From NCBI RefSeq assembly GCF_009363075.1, contig NZ_CP045293.1, positions 3,224,001-3,288,000 of the forward strand: 64,000 bases of DNA, given 5' to 3'. Position 1 is the first letter of the stretch. Each line of letters opens with the position of its first letter. The position numbers were made by a program, and so were the translations under genes. Shown here one piece after another: positions 51,295 to 59,350 of this stretch. Under the pieces are notes generated by a model. It was not told the origin of the DNA. It saw nothing but the letters and a program-made list of their open reading frames with translations, and made no database searches. Source of the stretch: Paenibacillus guangzhouensis (GTDB lineage: Bacteria > Bacillota > Bacilli > Paenibacillales > Paenibacillaceae).

Positions 51295-51424
51295 TTACCG
51301 TCCTCCTTAGAGGGGGATTGGCAGCGACACTAAGTTGCATGACCAATCTCCACACATATGATCTTCATTCTCTATTGTTTATGAATTATACTGGATTTCC
51401 AGATGGAAAGTTGCGTACAACTAC

Positions 51425-51508
51425 CCATAAGTGCAATGTGCTGCCGATCTATGCCGGCAGCCGCGTTTTAGATATTTATTAAGCTATAGTGTCCCGTTAG
51501 TTTAATCT
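51425..51508. repeat. Intergenic repeat element, copy 3
   Basis: Central hairpin CTGCCG/CGGCAG (51441-51460) and right motif CTATAGTGTCCCGTTAGTTT. The 344-bp gap 51295-51638 holds nothing else that was recognised. Confidence 0.55.
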
Positions 51509-51638
51509 TTCTTACCAGTTGCTGCGTAATATGCCTCTTTTAAGTGTGGTAACACCTTTCGGAAATTATGAACAATATCTGCAGTCGTTTTTATACGAAC
51601 CCCAACCACTCCAGCTGTGGAATTGTTATTTCATTGTT

Positions 51639-52451
51639 TCATTGGTCTGATGTATAAGGTCCCGTTTCTTTACCATGAACCACTGGAATCATCCATTGGT
51701 AATGCAGCTTGTCGTGAAGCTGATACCGCTCCATATTTGGACCTGCCGGCTCGAATCCGAACGATTGCAAAACGAGCATTAAACTAAAACAAGCGTAAGG
51801 ATCGGTAGACAAGCAATCAATTGTAACGAACAGTGTGGGCTGTATGACTTCAAGCTCAACTTCAAGCTCCGTTTCATGCTTCCATTCGTCCGGTAAGGCT
51901 GACTTCAAAGGCAAGCGAAAACCGACTTTGCCGAGCATCTCATCTCCGATCATTCGTTCCTGCCGTACATAAGCCTCTTTCGCATGCAAAAGCCCTCGCT
52001 TTTCCAAGAATGCCGCACTCTCATCCATGGCCTGTGCAAACGGATGAAGCTGGCGCTTGACACGATGCCGAAACCAAAGCATCCTCGTGGACTGAGACCA
52101 TCTAACCAACCGGATATGCTCATCAACGGAATCGACACCATCCAGGTACTGTTTGGCTACATTCAGCGCCAACAGCTTCGCATCGACATCCTGACGCCAT
52201 TTGCGCAGCCATCCTGCTTGCCCGTCGGCATCCGCAGCAAGATAATGACGGATCTCGATTAGGCCAATTCCCGCTTGGCGCAGCGTATGAATCTTCAAGG
52301 CGCTTGGAATCTGATCCTCCCGATAGTATCGATACCCGTTATCCGCCCGATGACTCGGCTGCAGCAGCCCTTCTTTTTCGTAATAACGAAGCGTACTGGC
52401 AGGAAGACCCGTCCGCTCGGAAAAGCCTTGGATGGTCATGTTGGTTTTCAA
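51639..52451 (-). CDS. MerR-family regulator
   Basis: A 270-residue regulator with a MerR helix-turn-helix (TIQGFSERTGLPASTLRYYE), a coiled-coil dimerisation helix and a C-terminal GyrI-like effector-binding region (ELEVELEVIQPTLFVTIDCL). The start is probably TTG 52451 (ggagga upstream) or ATG 52439. It follows the VOC gene by 18 bp, and the shared promoter has the overlong spacer and dyad that MerR proteins act on, so the operon is probably autoregulated. Confidence 0.9.
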   Translation of the reverse strand: MKTNMTIQGFSERTGLPASTLRYYEKEGLLQPSHRADNGYRYYREDQIPSALKIHTLRQAGIGLIEIRHYLAADADGQAGWLRKWRQDVDAKLLALNVAKQYLDGVDSVDEHIRLVRWSQSTRMLWFRHRVKRQLHPFAQAMDESAAFLEKRGLLHAKEAYVRQERMIGDEMLGKVGFRLPLKSALPDEWKHETELEVELEVIQPTLFVTIDCLSTDPYACFSLMLVLQSFGFEPAGPNMERYQLHDKLHYQWMIPVVHGKETGPYTSDQ

Positions 52452-52469
52452 CGGTTCCTCCTCCTACCA

Positions 52470-53261
52470 TTAATAATAACTCCACACGTTTAATCGATTC
52501 CCGTCCGGATCATAGAAGTGGAATCCTTTCCAACGCTCCCCTATAATTTCTGATACATCAATTCCCTGCACCTTGAGCCATTCATTCGTCTTATACAGAT
52601 CCTCTTGCTTTTTAATCCTGAAGTATAACCTGGCTCCGGGATTGGCCTTTTTTGATGATCGCTCGACGTTCACTTTTTCTAGCCAGACGAAGTCCCATGT
52701 TTCACGCATCAACGCAAATCCTCGGTCTTGAAAATTTTTCTTCGAACTTTCCCAACCGCATATCCGCGAATACCAATTAATTGAAGCTTCCAAATCGGTG
52801 ACACCTAACCACAATGGCTTGGCAGCGTATTGAATGACGCGCGATTCAGGGAATTTACCTTCCAACTTCCTGTCTTCGCTTAACGTCAGGCGAACATTCC
52901 CGAATGTGATAATATCGGCAGACCGCGTTCCGTCCGGCATCTTTAACGGCGCGGTGCATTTGACGCCTTGATTATTGAAGTATTCCAATGTCTGATCCAG
53001 ATTGGCCGTGCGAAAACAAAACCTGCAATTTCCTTCGAAATAATCTTCGGATGTAAAGTGGCTTAATTCGCTTTCGAACGACTTCAAATTGGCTTGTCCA
53101 GATCCAGGCATTTTGAAGAAAGCCTTCCTACCGACCGGCCCATCGCCCGTACCAATTAATTTCCAACCCATTTTATCGCCATACCATTCTACTGCCTCAT
53201 CGAACTGATCCCACGGCACCATAATAAAACCGCCGTCAAACTTTAAATTAGGTGTCACCAT
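52470..53261 (-). CDS. Two-domain VOC (glyoxalase/bleomycin-resistance fold) protein
   Basis: A 263-residue protein with two vicinal-oxygen-chelate domains: residues about 8-125 (FIMVPWDQFDEAVEWYGDKM) and about 145-260 (KPLWLGVTDLEASINWYSRI, FHFYDPDGNRLNVWSY). Such proteins bind or modify small electrophiles or drugs. gggggttgtataa precedes ATG 53261. Being under a MerR-type switch suggests inducible detoxification. Confidence 0.9.
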   Translation of the reverse strand: MVTPNLKFDGGFIMVPWDQFDEAVEWYGDKMGWKLIGTGDGPVGRKAFFKMPGSGQANLKSFESELSHFTSEDYFEGNCRFCFRTANLDQTLEYFNNQGVKCTAPLKMPDGTRSADIITFGNVRLTLSEDRKLEGKFPESRVIQYAAKPLWLGVTDLEASINWYSRICGWESSKKNFQDRGFALMRETWDFVWLEKVNVERSSKKANPGARLYFRIKKQEDLYKTNEWLKVQGIDVSEIIGERWKGFHFYDPDGNRLNVWSYY

Positions 53262-53304
53262 TTATACAACCCCCCCATTTTTTGGAATGTTTCCAGGTGA
53301 GTTC

Positions 53305-53335
53305 ATCATACACCTTAAAGTTGCTTTAAGGTCAA
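53305..53335 (-). promoter_or_regulatory. MerR-type promoter with 19-bp spacer and dyad operator
   Basis: On the minus strand TTGACC (53330-53335) and TATGAT (53305-53310) are 19 bp apart and the spacer contains ACCTTAAAG-CAA-CTTTAAGGT (dyad 53312-53332). This is the classical overlong-spacer arrangement activated by MerR-family proteins. Confidence 0.9.
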
Positions 53336-53590
53336 TAGCTATTTTCCATATACTTGTTGAATATGTTGACTCCTTGTTGACCTGCCTCTCAAAGCGCCTT
53401 AAGTGTTGCTGCAAAAGGGGAGAACACAAACAATAGGACCCCAACAAATGACATGAAAAAAACGGCGATCTCGGCGGTCAACATGCCGTAACGATAGGCA
53501 TCCTCTCGCCTATTCGAAAGCAGCCCCTACTTGTAATCATCGTTATATGGCAGATCAAACACTCGGCTATACCATTCAACTGCTCGTCCA

Positions 53591-53686
53591 AGATACATTG
53601 ATTACTATAATAACAAGCGCATCAAGTCAAAATTAAAAGGCATGAGCCCGGTACAATACCGCGTTCATGCCCAACAGGTTGCATAA
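53591..53686 (+). mobile_element. Remnant of an IS3-family transposase (C-terminal end)
   Basis: The plus strand encodes RYIDYYNNKRIKSKLKGMSP followed by VQYRVHAQQVA and a stop, the highly conserved C-terminus of IS3/IS150-group OrfB transposases. Upstream the frame is disrupted and no catalytic DDE region or inverted repeat was recognised, so only a fragment of about 30 codons survives. Confidence 0.75.
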
Positions 53687-53700
53687 AAATATTGTCTAAC

Positions 53701-53772
53701 AATTGGGGTGCAGTTCAGTAGCGGCTGCCTTCAAATGTCTTCATTGAGTTATCGTGTCCCGTTAGTTTAACG
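53701..53772. repeat. Intergenic repeat element, copy 4
   Basis: Hairpin GCAG/CTGC near 53710-53728 and right motif TTATCGTGTCCCGTTAGTTT followed by AACGG (CCGTTA-GTT-TAACGG is palindromic). It lies directly downstream of the rRNA methyltransferase stop on the minus strand. Confidence 0.6.
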
Positions 53773-53786
53773 GTAAGTCATGTGAT

Positions 53787-54668
53787 TCATTTCTTACCAA
53801 TTAAAATTTTAAAGTCCATAGTGATTTGTTTCAGATTCATCTGTAAAATTTTTTCTATGCGTTCCTCGGAAGTCCCCCAGGATAATGGCGTCATACCGAG
53901 CAAAGGTTCGATCAAGGCTTCACTCAGGTTTACTTGATATCGTATGCTTTCAACATCTAATAACTTGAACTGTTCTTTGAAATGACTAATTGTAAGTGAA
54001 TTTGAATAAACCTGTTTATCCGATCCTTCGTAAAAGATATCTCTTAATTCTTTTAGATACTTCTGTTCAGGGACAATCTTAATCATCAAACCATTATCAG
54101 TAATCAATCTCTGGAATTCCGAATAATTTGCCGGCGAAAGAATGTTTAAAATGAATTTAAATTGCTGATTTGCAAATGGACAGTTAGCAATGTCCGCGAC
54201 ACACCAAATCGCATTTGAATATCCAGCTGCGGCAAAACCAATTCCCTCTTTTGAAATATCCATTCCTACAGCCAGTAGAGGGTTGGGTTTTTTCTGCGTT
54301 ATTTCTATTTGTATGTTATTTAAGTGAGAGCCTTCTCCACAACCTACATCCAGTATGCTTACAGGCTCATTATGCTGGAGTTGACTCATTATAAATCCAC
54401 TTACCGCAGCATGTAAGGGATTAAATAAACCGCTTTTGATGATTACTCTTCTGTATTCGAAGATTTTTTTATCATATTTAGCATTACTGGCACGTGACAA
54501 TAGGTTTATATATCCTTGCTTGGCTATATCAAAACAATGCTGATTGCTACAGACTAAACTTTGTAAATTGATCAATTGCATCTGTTTTTTACATAAAGGA
54601 CATATAAATATCTCCTGAAACCTTTCAATTTTCCCGGCACTCATCAACTTTTTACTTTTTTTGAACAC
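53787..54668 (-). CDS. RlmA/TlrB-type 23S rRNA (guanine-N1) methyltransferase
   Basis: A 293-residue SAM-dependent methyltransferase. The N-terminal zinc finger (FICPLCKKQMQ, then CSNQHCFDIAKQGYINLLSR) and the motif I SILDVGCGEGSH are those of RlmA(I)/RlmA(II); the latter, TlrB, confers tylosin/mycinamicin resistance. GTG 54668 is chosen: aaaggg lies upstream and the resulting MFKKSKK start agrees with relatives. ATG 54644 and TTG 54719 are alternatives. A hairpin can mask the ribosome site (see 54677-54708). Whether this copy is housekeeping or a resistance gene cannot be told from sequence. Confidence 0.85.
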   Translation of the reverse strand: MFKKSKKLMSAGKIERFQEIFICPLCKKQMQLINLQSLVCSNQHCFDIAKQGYINLLSRASNAKYDKKIFEYRRVIIKSGLFNPLHAAVSGFIMSQLQHNEPVSILDVGCGEGSHLNNIQIEITQKKPNPLLAVGMDISKEGIGFAAAGYSNAIWCVADIANCPFANQQFKFILNILSPANYSEFQRLITDNGLMIKIVPEQKYLKELRDIFYEGSDKQVYSNSLTISHFKEQFKLLDVESIRYQVNLSEALIEPLLGMTPLSWGTSEERIEKILQMNLKQITMDFKILIGKK

Positions 54669-54676
54669 AAAAAACA

Positions 54677-54708
54677 CCCTTTCATTCGTAGTTAGGTGAA
54701 TGAAAAAA
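54677..54708 (-). promoter_or_regulatory. Hairpin covering the ribosome site of the methyltransferase
   Basis: On the minus strand TTTCATTC pairs with GAATGAAA, extendable by T-G pairs over GGG of the ribosome site. A 13-codon upstream frame beginning MKGCFLCSKK, opened by the ATG inside the hairpin arm, ends by overlapping ATG 54644. This resembles translational attenuation. Confidence 0.4.
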
Positions 54709-54880
54709 GGCACAGTCAAATAAACCCTAGCAATGTTGTTTAAAAAAGCTGGGTTATGTGAACCGCACCTTACATTACCTTAAACGAATGAATTGGATGA
54801 TCAAGTTAAACTCTCCCTTATTGAAAATACATTAACACACTCTTATCGTAGCATGTTTCACTAGTATGAGAAACCACTGT

Positions 54881-54965
54881 ATTAAACTGCCCGTTACATT
54901 AACAAAGCAAAAAGGAGCTGCTTCCATGCAAGCTCCTCCACTATCGTGTCCCGTTAGCTCAACGG
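54881..54965. repeat. Intergenic repeat element, copy 5
   Basis: Left motif TAAACTGCCCGTTACATTAA, central hairpin GGAGCT..AGCTCC, right motif CTATCGTGTCCCGTTAGCTC followed by AACGG. This is the most complete copy. The rest of the gap to 55150 shows only a short GCCAC/GTGGC hairpin. Confidence 0.65.
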
Positions 54966-55150
54966 CATCCACGATTTGACGCCTACTTCATTAAAAAAGA
55001 GAACAGGCCACCCGTGGCAGTCTGCTCCCTAATAATCTTGAATGCTCCTTACTTCGATATAAAAGGAGTGATTGAAACCCTTTGACAATGTGGAAGGCCC
55101 TTTACTTGATGCTATTATTGATCACATTTCCCTTATAATGCATACAAACA

Positions 55151-55921
55151 TTAAGCTGCATTCCGCTTGTATGCGCGCATCGCAAATAGATATGCGACGA
55201 TCATAATCCCTAAGCACCACGCTAATGCGATCCAGATATCATTGCCTACCGGTTGATTTGATAATAGTGCACGGATGGCCTCTACGATAGACGTCACCGG
55301 CTGGTTCTCGGCAAACGCGCGAACGGCTCTCGGCATCGACTCGGTCGGTACAAACGCCGAGCTGATAAACGGCAGGAAGATTAAAGGATAGGAAAAGGCG
55401 CTTGCTCCCTCCACCGTTTTTGCGGACAGTCCGGCAATGGCCGCGATCCAAGTCAAAGCCAGCGTGAACAGCACAAGTATACCGGCTACGGCAAGCCAAG
55501 ACAGTACCCCGGAGGGCGAGCGAAAGCCCATCATGAGCGCTACGAGTATGATGACGACAACAGAAATGACGTTGGATACCACCGAGGTCAGTACGTGCCC
55601 CCACAGCACGGTGGAACGCGCAATCGGCATGGAGTGAAAACGCTCAATGATGCCCCGCTGCTTATCCAAGAACAGTCGGTAAGCCACATAAGCCACCCCG
55701 CTGGCAATAGCCATAAGCAGTATACCAGGCAACAGGTAGTTCACATAGTTATCCGTACCGGTTTGGATTGCGCCGCCGAACACATAGACGAACAGCAGCA
55801 TCATTGCAATCGGAGTGATGCAGACCGTGAAGATGGTGTCCATACTGCGGAAAATATGGCGCATGGAACGTCCGAGCATCACGCTCATGTCGCTGAAAAA
55901 ATGGTTTTTTGCCGTCTCCAT
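55151..55921 (-). CDS. ABC-2 type drug exporter permease (DrrB-like)
   Basis: A 256-residue permease with six hydrophobic segments. The DrrB-type landmarks are IFTVCITPIAMMLLFVYVFG, ERFHSMPIARSTVLWG and FSYPLIFLPFISSAFVPTES. Its ATG begins directly after the ATPase stop (TAAATG junction). It forms the membrane part of an exporter with the DrrA-like ATPase. Last gene of the PadR operon. Confidence 0.94.
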   Translation of the reverse strand: METAKNHFFSDMSVMLGRSMRHIFRSMDTIFTVCITPIAMMLLFVYVFGGAIQTGTDNYVNYLLPGILLMAIASGVAYVAYRLFLDKQRGIIERFHSMPIARSTVLWGHVLTSVVSNVISVVVIILVALMMGFRSPSGVLSWLAVAGILVLFTLALTWIAAIAGLSAKTVEGASAFSYPLIFLPFISSAFVPTESMPRAVRAFAENQPVTSIVEAIRALLSNQPVGNDIWIALAWCLGIMIVAYLFAMRAYKRNAA

Positions 55922-56680
55922 TTACATGGCCTCCTTTTTACCGATAATTGCGAGGAATATTTCCTCCAATGTCGGCTGTTTTTCAACATACTCCACCTTT
56001 GCGGATGGAAACAGCTTTTTCAGTTCCGCGAGCGTGCCGCCGGCGATAATCCTGCCCTCGTGCAGAATGGCAATTTGGTCGGCAAGCTGCTCGGCTTCCT
56101 CTAAATACTGCGTGGTGAGGAATACTGTCGTGCCGCGGCCCGACAGCTCCTTTACAATTTTCCAAACCTCGATACGTGCCTCGGGATCAAGCCCGGTGGT
56201 TGGCTCATCGAGGAAAATGATCTGCGGTTTGCCCACAAGGCTCAAGGCAATATCGAGCCTACGGCGCATACCACCTGAATAAGTAGATGGCTTACGGTCG
56301 GCCGCGTCAGTTAAGCCGAAACGTTTCAGCAAATCGTCCGCAACTTGACGCGGATGATCCAGATGCCGCAGCTTGGCAATCATAATCAGATTTTCCCGCC
56401 CGGTCAAAATCTCATCAACCGCGGCAAATTGTCCGGTCAAACTAATCGACTGCCGCACTTGATCCGGCTTTGACGCGACGTCAAAGCCGTTTATGGTGGC
56501 GGTGCCTCCGTCCTGTTTGAGCAGCGTGGTGAGGATTCTAACAATCGTCGTCTTACCCGCGCCGTTGGAGCCAAGCAGGGCGAAAATCTCACCTCGCTTC
56601 ACTTCAAAATCGACGCCCTTCAGGACTTCTGTGTTCTTGAAAGACTTTCGCAGACCTTTCACTTCAATTGCTTTTTTCAT
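55922..56680 (-). CDS. ABC exporter ATPase (DrrA-like)
   Basis: A 252-residue ATPase: Walker A GSNGAGKTT (37-45), Q-loop SLTGQFAAVD, signature YSGGMRRRLDIAL, Walker B IIFLDEPTTGLD and the H-loop region, with a DrrA-type C-terminal extension (PTLEEIFLAIIGKKE). It drives the adjacent ABC-2 permease. It follows the second DUF1048 gene by 15 bp. Confidence 0.96.
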   Translation of the reverse strand: MKKAIEVKGLRKSFKNTEVLKGVDFEVKRGEIFALLGSNGAGKTTIVRILTTLLKQDGGTATINGFDVASKPDQVRQSISLTGQFAAVDEILTGRENLIMIAKLRHLDHPRQVADDLLKRFGLTDAADRKPSTYSGGMRRRLDIALSLVGKPQIIFLDEPTTGLDPEARIEVWKIVKELSGRGTTVFLTTQYLEEAEQLADQIAILHEGRIIAGGTLAELKKLFPSAKVEYVEKQPTLEEIFLAIIGKKEAM

Positions 56681-56695
56681 CCCGCGATCCCCCTT

Positions 56696-57046
56696 TTACT
56701 TTTTTTTATCCGTAACCTTTTTCATGGCCTTGCTGACTTCTTGATTAACAGATTCTTGATAGATGTCAGCGTAAGTTTTGGAATCTTTGATTAGATCGTC
56801 GCAGAAAGCTGCAACGTCACTGCCCGTCACATCGAGCACGCCTTTCCCCAAGGCCGCGCCCTCTTCAAAAAGATCGACAATCCCCGATAGCAAATCCGTA
56901 CCTTCGGTTAGTTCAACAGGGCCAACCTTAAAGAGATATTTTTGAATCTCTTTATAAACAATCTGATAATCTCGCGGGAGCGCTTTGACACGCGCCACGT
57001 GCGCTCGCCACTCTTTTTTGCCTTCGATGATATCTCGTATTCTCAT
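56696..57046 (-). CDS. DUF1048 protein (second copy)
   Basis: A 116-residue helical cytoplasmic protein of DUF1048: EWRAHVARVKALPRDYQIVY, then IQKYLFK, VDLFEEGAALGKGVLDVTGS and FCDDLIKDSKTYADIY. It is paralogous to the copy encoded upstream (12-bp gap) and probably arose by tandem duplication. DUF1048 genes commonly travel with PadR regulators and ABC exporters; their molecular role is unknown. Confidence 0.9.
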   Translation of the reverse strand: MRIRDIIEGKKEWRAHVARVKALPRDYQIVYKEIQKYLFKVGPVELTEGTDLLSGIVDLFEEGAALGKGVLDVTGSDVAAFCDDLIKDSKTYADIYQESVNQEVSKAMKKVTDKKK

Positions 57047-57058
57047 TTTAGCCTCCTC

Positions 57059-57406
57059 CTATTTACCTAGTTTTTTAGCGATATTATTGTTGAGTTGCTC
57101 GCGCCACTTGTCGCGATAAGACTTTGCCCCTTCTTCGCCGGCCAGCGCCGAACAGAAGCCTTTGATATCGTCACCCAATACCTCTTGGACACTCTGACCG
57201 TCCGCCGCCGCTTCTTCAAGCAGGCCAAGCACACCGTCAAAAATTGGCATGAGGTTGCGACCGGTGAAATCGGAGTGCGGCCATAGATTGGCACTAATTT
57301 TTTTCCATGCCGCTTGATAATCAGCCGGTAGCTTTTTTACTCGCGATTCAAATGATTTGAATTCTTTAGTCATGTCACTGCCAGTGATTTTTTCCCAAAA
57401 ATTCAT
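57059..57406 (-). CDS. DUF1048 protein (first copy)
   Basis: A 115-residue protein: FKSFESRVKKLPADYQAAWK, then ISANLWPHSDFTGRNLMPIF, LLEEAAADGQSVQEVLGDD and FCSALAGEEGAKSYRDKW. The ATG overlaps the PadR stop codon by four bases (ATGA), so translation is coupled. The two DUF1048 proteins may form a heterodimer (inference). Confidence 0.9.
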   Translation of the reverse strand: MNFWEKITGSDMTKEFKSFESRVKKLPADYQAAWKKISANLWPHSDFTGRNLMPIFDGVLGLLEEAAADGQSVQEVLGDDIKGFCSALAGEEGAKSYRDKWREQLNNNIAKKLGK

Positions 57407-57729
57407 TGTTTTTTCTCCTTTAACTCGTTAATTTTTGATGATACGAACCCCCATTTTTCCCAGAACTTCCGCAGTTCCTCGCGCCCCGCGTCATTGATCG
57501 CGAAAAACTTTCGTGGCGGTCCCATTTCGGAGGGCTTCTTGGTGATCTCCACCAACTTGTTTTTTTCAAGCCGGATTAGGATGGTATACACCGTTCCCTC
57601 CACAACATCTGTGAAGCCAATGGCATTCAGCGTCCGCGTGATTTCGTAGCCGTAGGTTTCTTCGCGGCTTATTATTTCTAGGACGCAGCCCTCAAGCACG
57701 CCTTTGAGCATTTCCGTTAAGTTTTCCAA
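57403..57729 (-). CDS. PadR-family repressor
   Basis: A 108-residue winged-helix regulator of the short PadR type (GCVLEIISREETYGYEITRT, VEGTVYTILIRLEKNKLVEI, PPRKFFAINDAGREEL). The TTG at 57729 gives the family-typical LENLTEML start with aaggg upstream; a GTG three codons earlier is possible. First gene of the operon with two DUF1048 genes and an ABC exporter, and probably its ligand-controlled autorepressor. Confidence 0.93.
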   Translation of the reverse strand: MENLTEMLKGVLEGCVLEIISREETYGYEITRTLNAIGFTDVVEGTVYTILIRLEKNKLVEITKKPSEMGPPRKFFAINDAGREELRKFWEKWGFVSSKINELKEKKQ

Positions 57730-57775
57730 TACAATCACCCTTCACTATTCTGTACGACTGGTATGCAGTATTACT

Positions 57776-57816
57776 TACTACCACTATAAAGTAACACGTA
57801 GTAGCTGAACTGTCAA
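57776..57816 (-). promoter_or_regulatory. PadR operon promoter and operator
   Basis: On the minus strand TTGACA (57811-57816) and TACTTT (57788-57793) are 17 bp apart. The inverted repeat TACTAC (57776-57781) / GTAGTA (57798-57803) brackets the -10, as expected for a PadR operator. Confidence 0.7.
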
Positions 57817-57845
57817 TAGCGTTTACGCTGATATTTACATTTTCA

Positions 57846-57867
57846 ACTATCCCGCCCTTTAGTTGAG
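57846..57867. repeat. Intergenic repeat element, copy 6 (left half)
   Basis: ACTATCCCGCCCTTTAGTTG resembles the left motif of the other copies; the right half is absent. Confidence 0.4.
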
Positions 57868-57976
57868 TTTATTTAGGTGACCGACGATCCTACTGTTTAT
57901 ACTTCATTGATCCACAAATTATGTATATAATGATCTCACGCTTCTCTATTACGAAGGAACGTAGGTGGTGAACCAT

Positions 57977-59350
57977 ATGTTGAAGGCATTAATCGTAGAT
58001 GATGAAAGACTGGTCCGTAAAGGGCTCATTTCCACGATGCCATGGGAGAAATACGAAATCCTCATTATCGGCGATGTCGGGAACGGTCGCGCAGCGCTCG
58101 AATTCATGGAGCAGCAGAAGGTTGACCTCCTGTTCGTCGATTTAACGATGCCTACGATGAGTGGCTTCGAGCTGATGAAAGCCGTTCGCGCAAAATATCC
58201 GAAGATTTGGCTCGTCGTCCTCACTTGCCATCAAGATTTTAACTATATCCAAGAGGCCATGCGCACAGGAGCGATTGATTACGTTGTCAAAACGCAGCTG
58301 GACAAGGAAAGCATGGACGATATTCTAGACCGTATTGTTAAGCGAATCCAGTTCGAGAAGTCGAATCAAGCATCGGGCGCTCTTGTTACCCATTCCACAG
58401 CAGAGGAAAAAGCCATCTGGTTTGTTGCTGGAGTACACCCACGGGTTGTGGACGACTTATACGCCGAGCTGCAACGCGCCGGAATTCACTCTCCGGCAGC
58501 CCTCGGTGATAATCTATGGTCGATCCCCTCAACGGTTCAAGAATCCGTCATTATACAATTCATGAATCAGACGAATGCTTGTGTCTTCTTGAAGGTGTAC
58601 GGCCATAATCAACCTTCCGTATCGGCGCTACGGCAATACTTGTTCTACGCATACGAGCCGCATCGGAAAGTATACGACGTGCTGCGGCCAACGGTACAAG
58701 AGGACGGACATTCCAACAAATATGAGAATATGCTTGATGAAATATGGTTCTCGTTACATTGGATTTATGATGAGAACGCTTGGAACAGCCTAACCGCCTG
58801 GATCGAACAAACGAAACCCAGTCTCCTCCAACTGCAGGACCTACTGAGCGAATTGCTGCAAGTATGTCATGAATTGCTCCCGTCCGAAACCTTGGATACG
58901 AACGAGCCACCCCCCCCTTCTTTAGGAACTTGGTGGGCGTTCAAAGCATGCATCAATGAATTACGAAGCAGAATCCAAGTCAGAATGAAGCAGCTGGACT
59001 ATTTTGACGATATCATTATCTCCATTATGAAAGCGCTTCATATCATGAACGGCCTACAAGACTTCTATGTCAACCGCGATATGATCGCATCCAAAATCAA
59101 TATGAGCAGCGGTTATTTCAGTGAATGCTTCAAAGAGATCACTGGAAAATCATTCGGTGAACATATGAAAACATTACAAATTAACAGGGCAAAAACGCTG
59201 CTCGAAACCACAACGTATCCGATTTATCATATTGCCGAACGATCCGGCTATAAGGATGATAAGTATTTCAGTAGAATCTTCCGCGAACGCGTCGGCATAG
59301 GACCTGCAGAATACCGAAAATTACGCGAGAGGAGCGGATCGAACGTATGA
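57977..59350 (+). CDS. YesN-type AraC response regulator
   Basis: A 457-residue response regulator. Receiver domain 1-120 with Asp55 (LLFVDLTMPTMSG), a poorly conserved middle region, and a C-terminal AraC double helix-turn-helix (MIASKINMSSGYFSECFKEI, then YHIAERSGYKDDKYFSRIFR). The ATG at 57977 has aggtgg eight bases upstream. Translation is coupled to the YesM kinase gene (ATGA overlap). It should activate the adjacent importer in response to a glycan sensed by the kinase. Confidence 0.94.
   Translation: MLKALIVDDERLVRKGLISTMPWEKYEILIIGDVGNGRAALEFMEQQKVDLLFVDLTMPTMSGFELMKAVRAKYPKIWLVVLTCHQDFNYIQEAMRTGAIDYVVKTQLDKESMDDILDRIVKRIQFEKSNQASGALVTHSTAEEKAIWFVAGVHPRVVDDLYAELQRAGIHSPAALGDNLWSIPSTVQESVIIQFMNQTNACVFLKVYGHNQPSVSALRQYLFYAYEPHRKVYDVLRPTVQEDGHSNKYENMLDEIWFSLHWIYDENAWNSLTAWIEQTKPSLLQLQDLLSELLQVCHELLPSETLDTNEPPPPSLGTWWAFKACINELRSRIQVRMKQLDYFDDIIISIMKALHIMNGLQDFYVNRDMIASKINMSSGYFSECFKEITGKSFGEHMKTLQINRAKTLLETTTYPIYHIAERSGYKDDKYFSRIFRERVGIGPAEYRKLRERSGSNV

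Noticed and set aside
53262-53447. 61-codon minus-strand frame upstream of the VOC gene
   Set aside because: It covers the MerR-type promoter and has no ribosome site.
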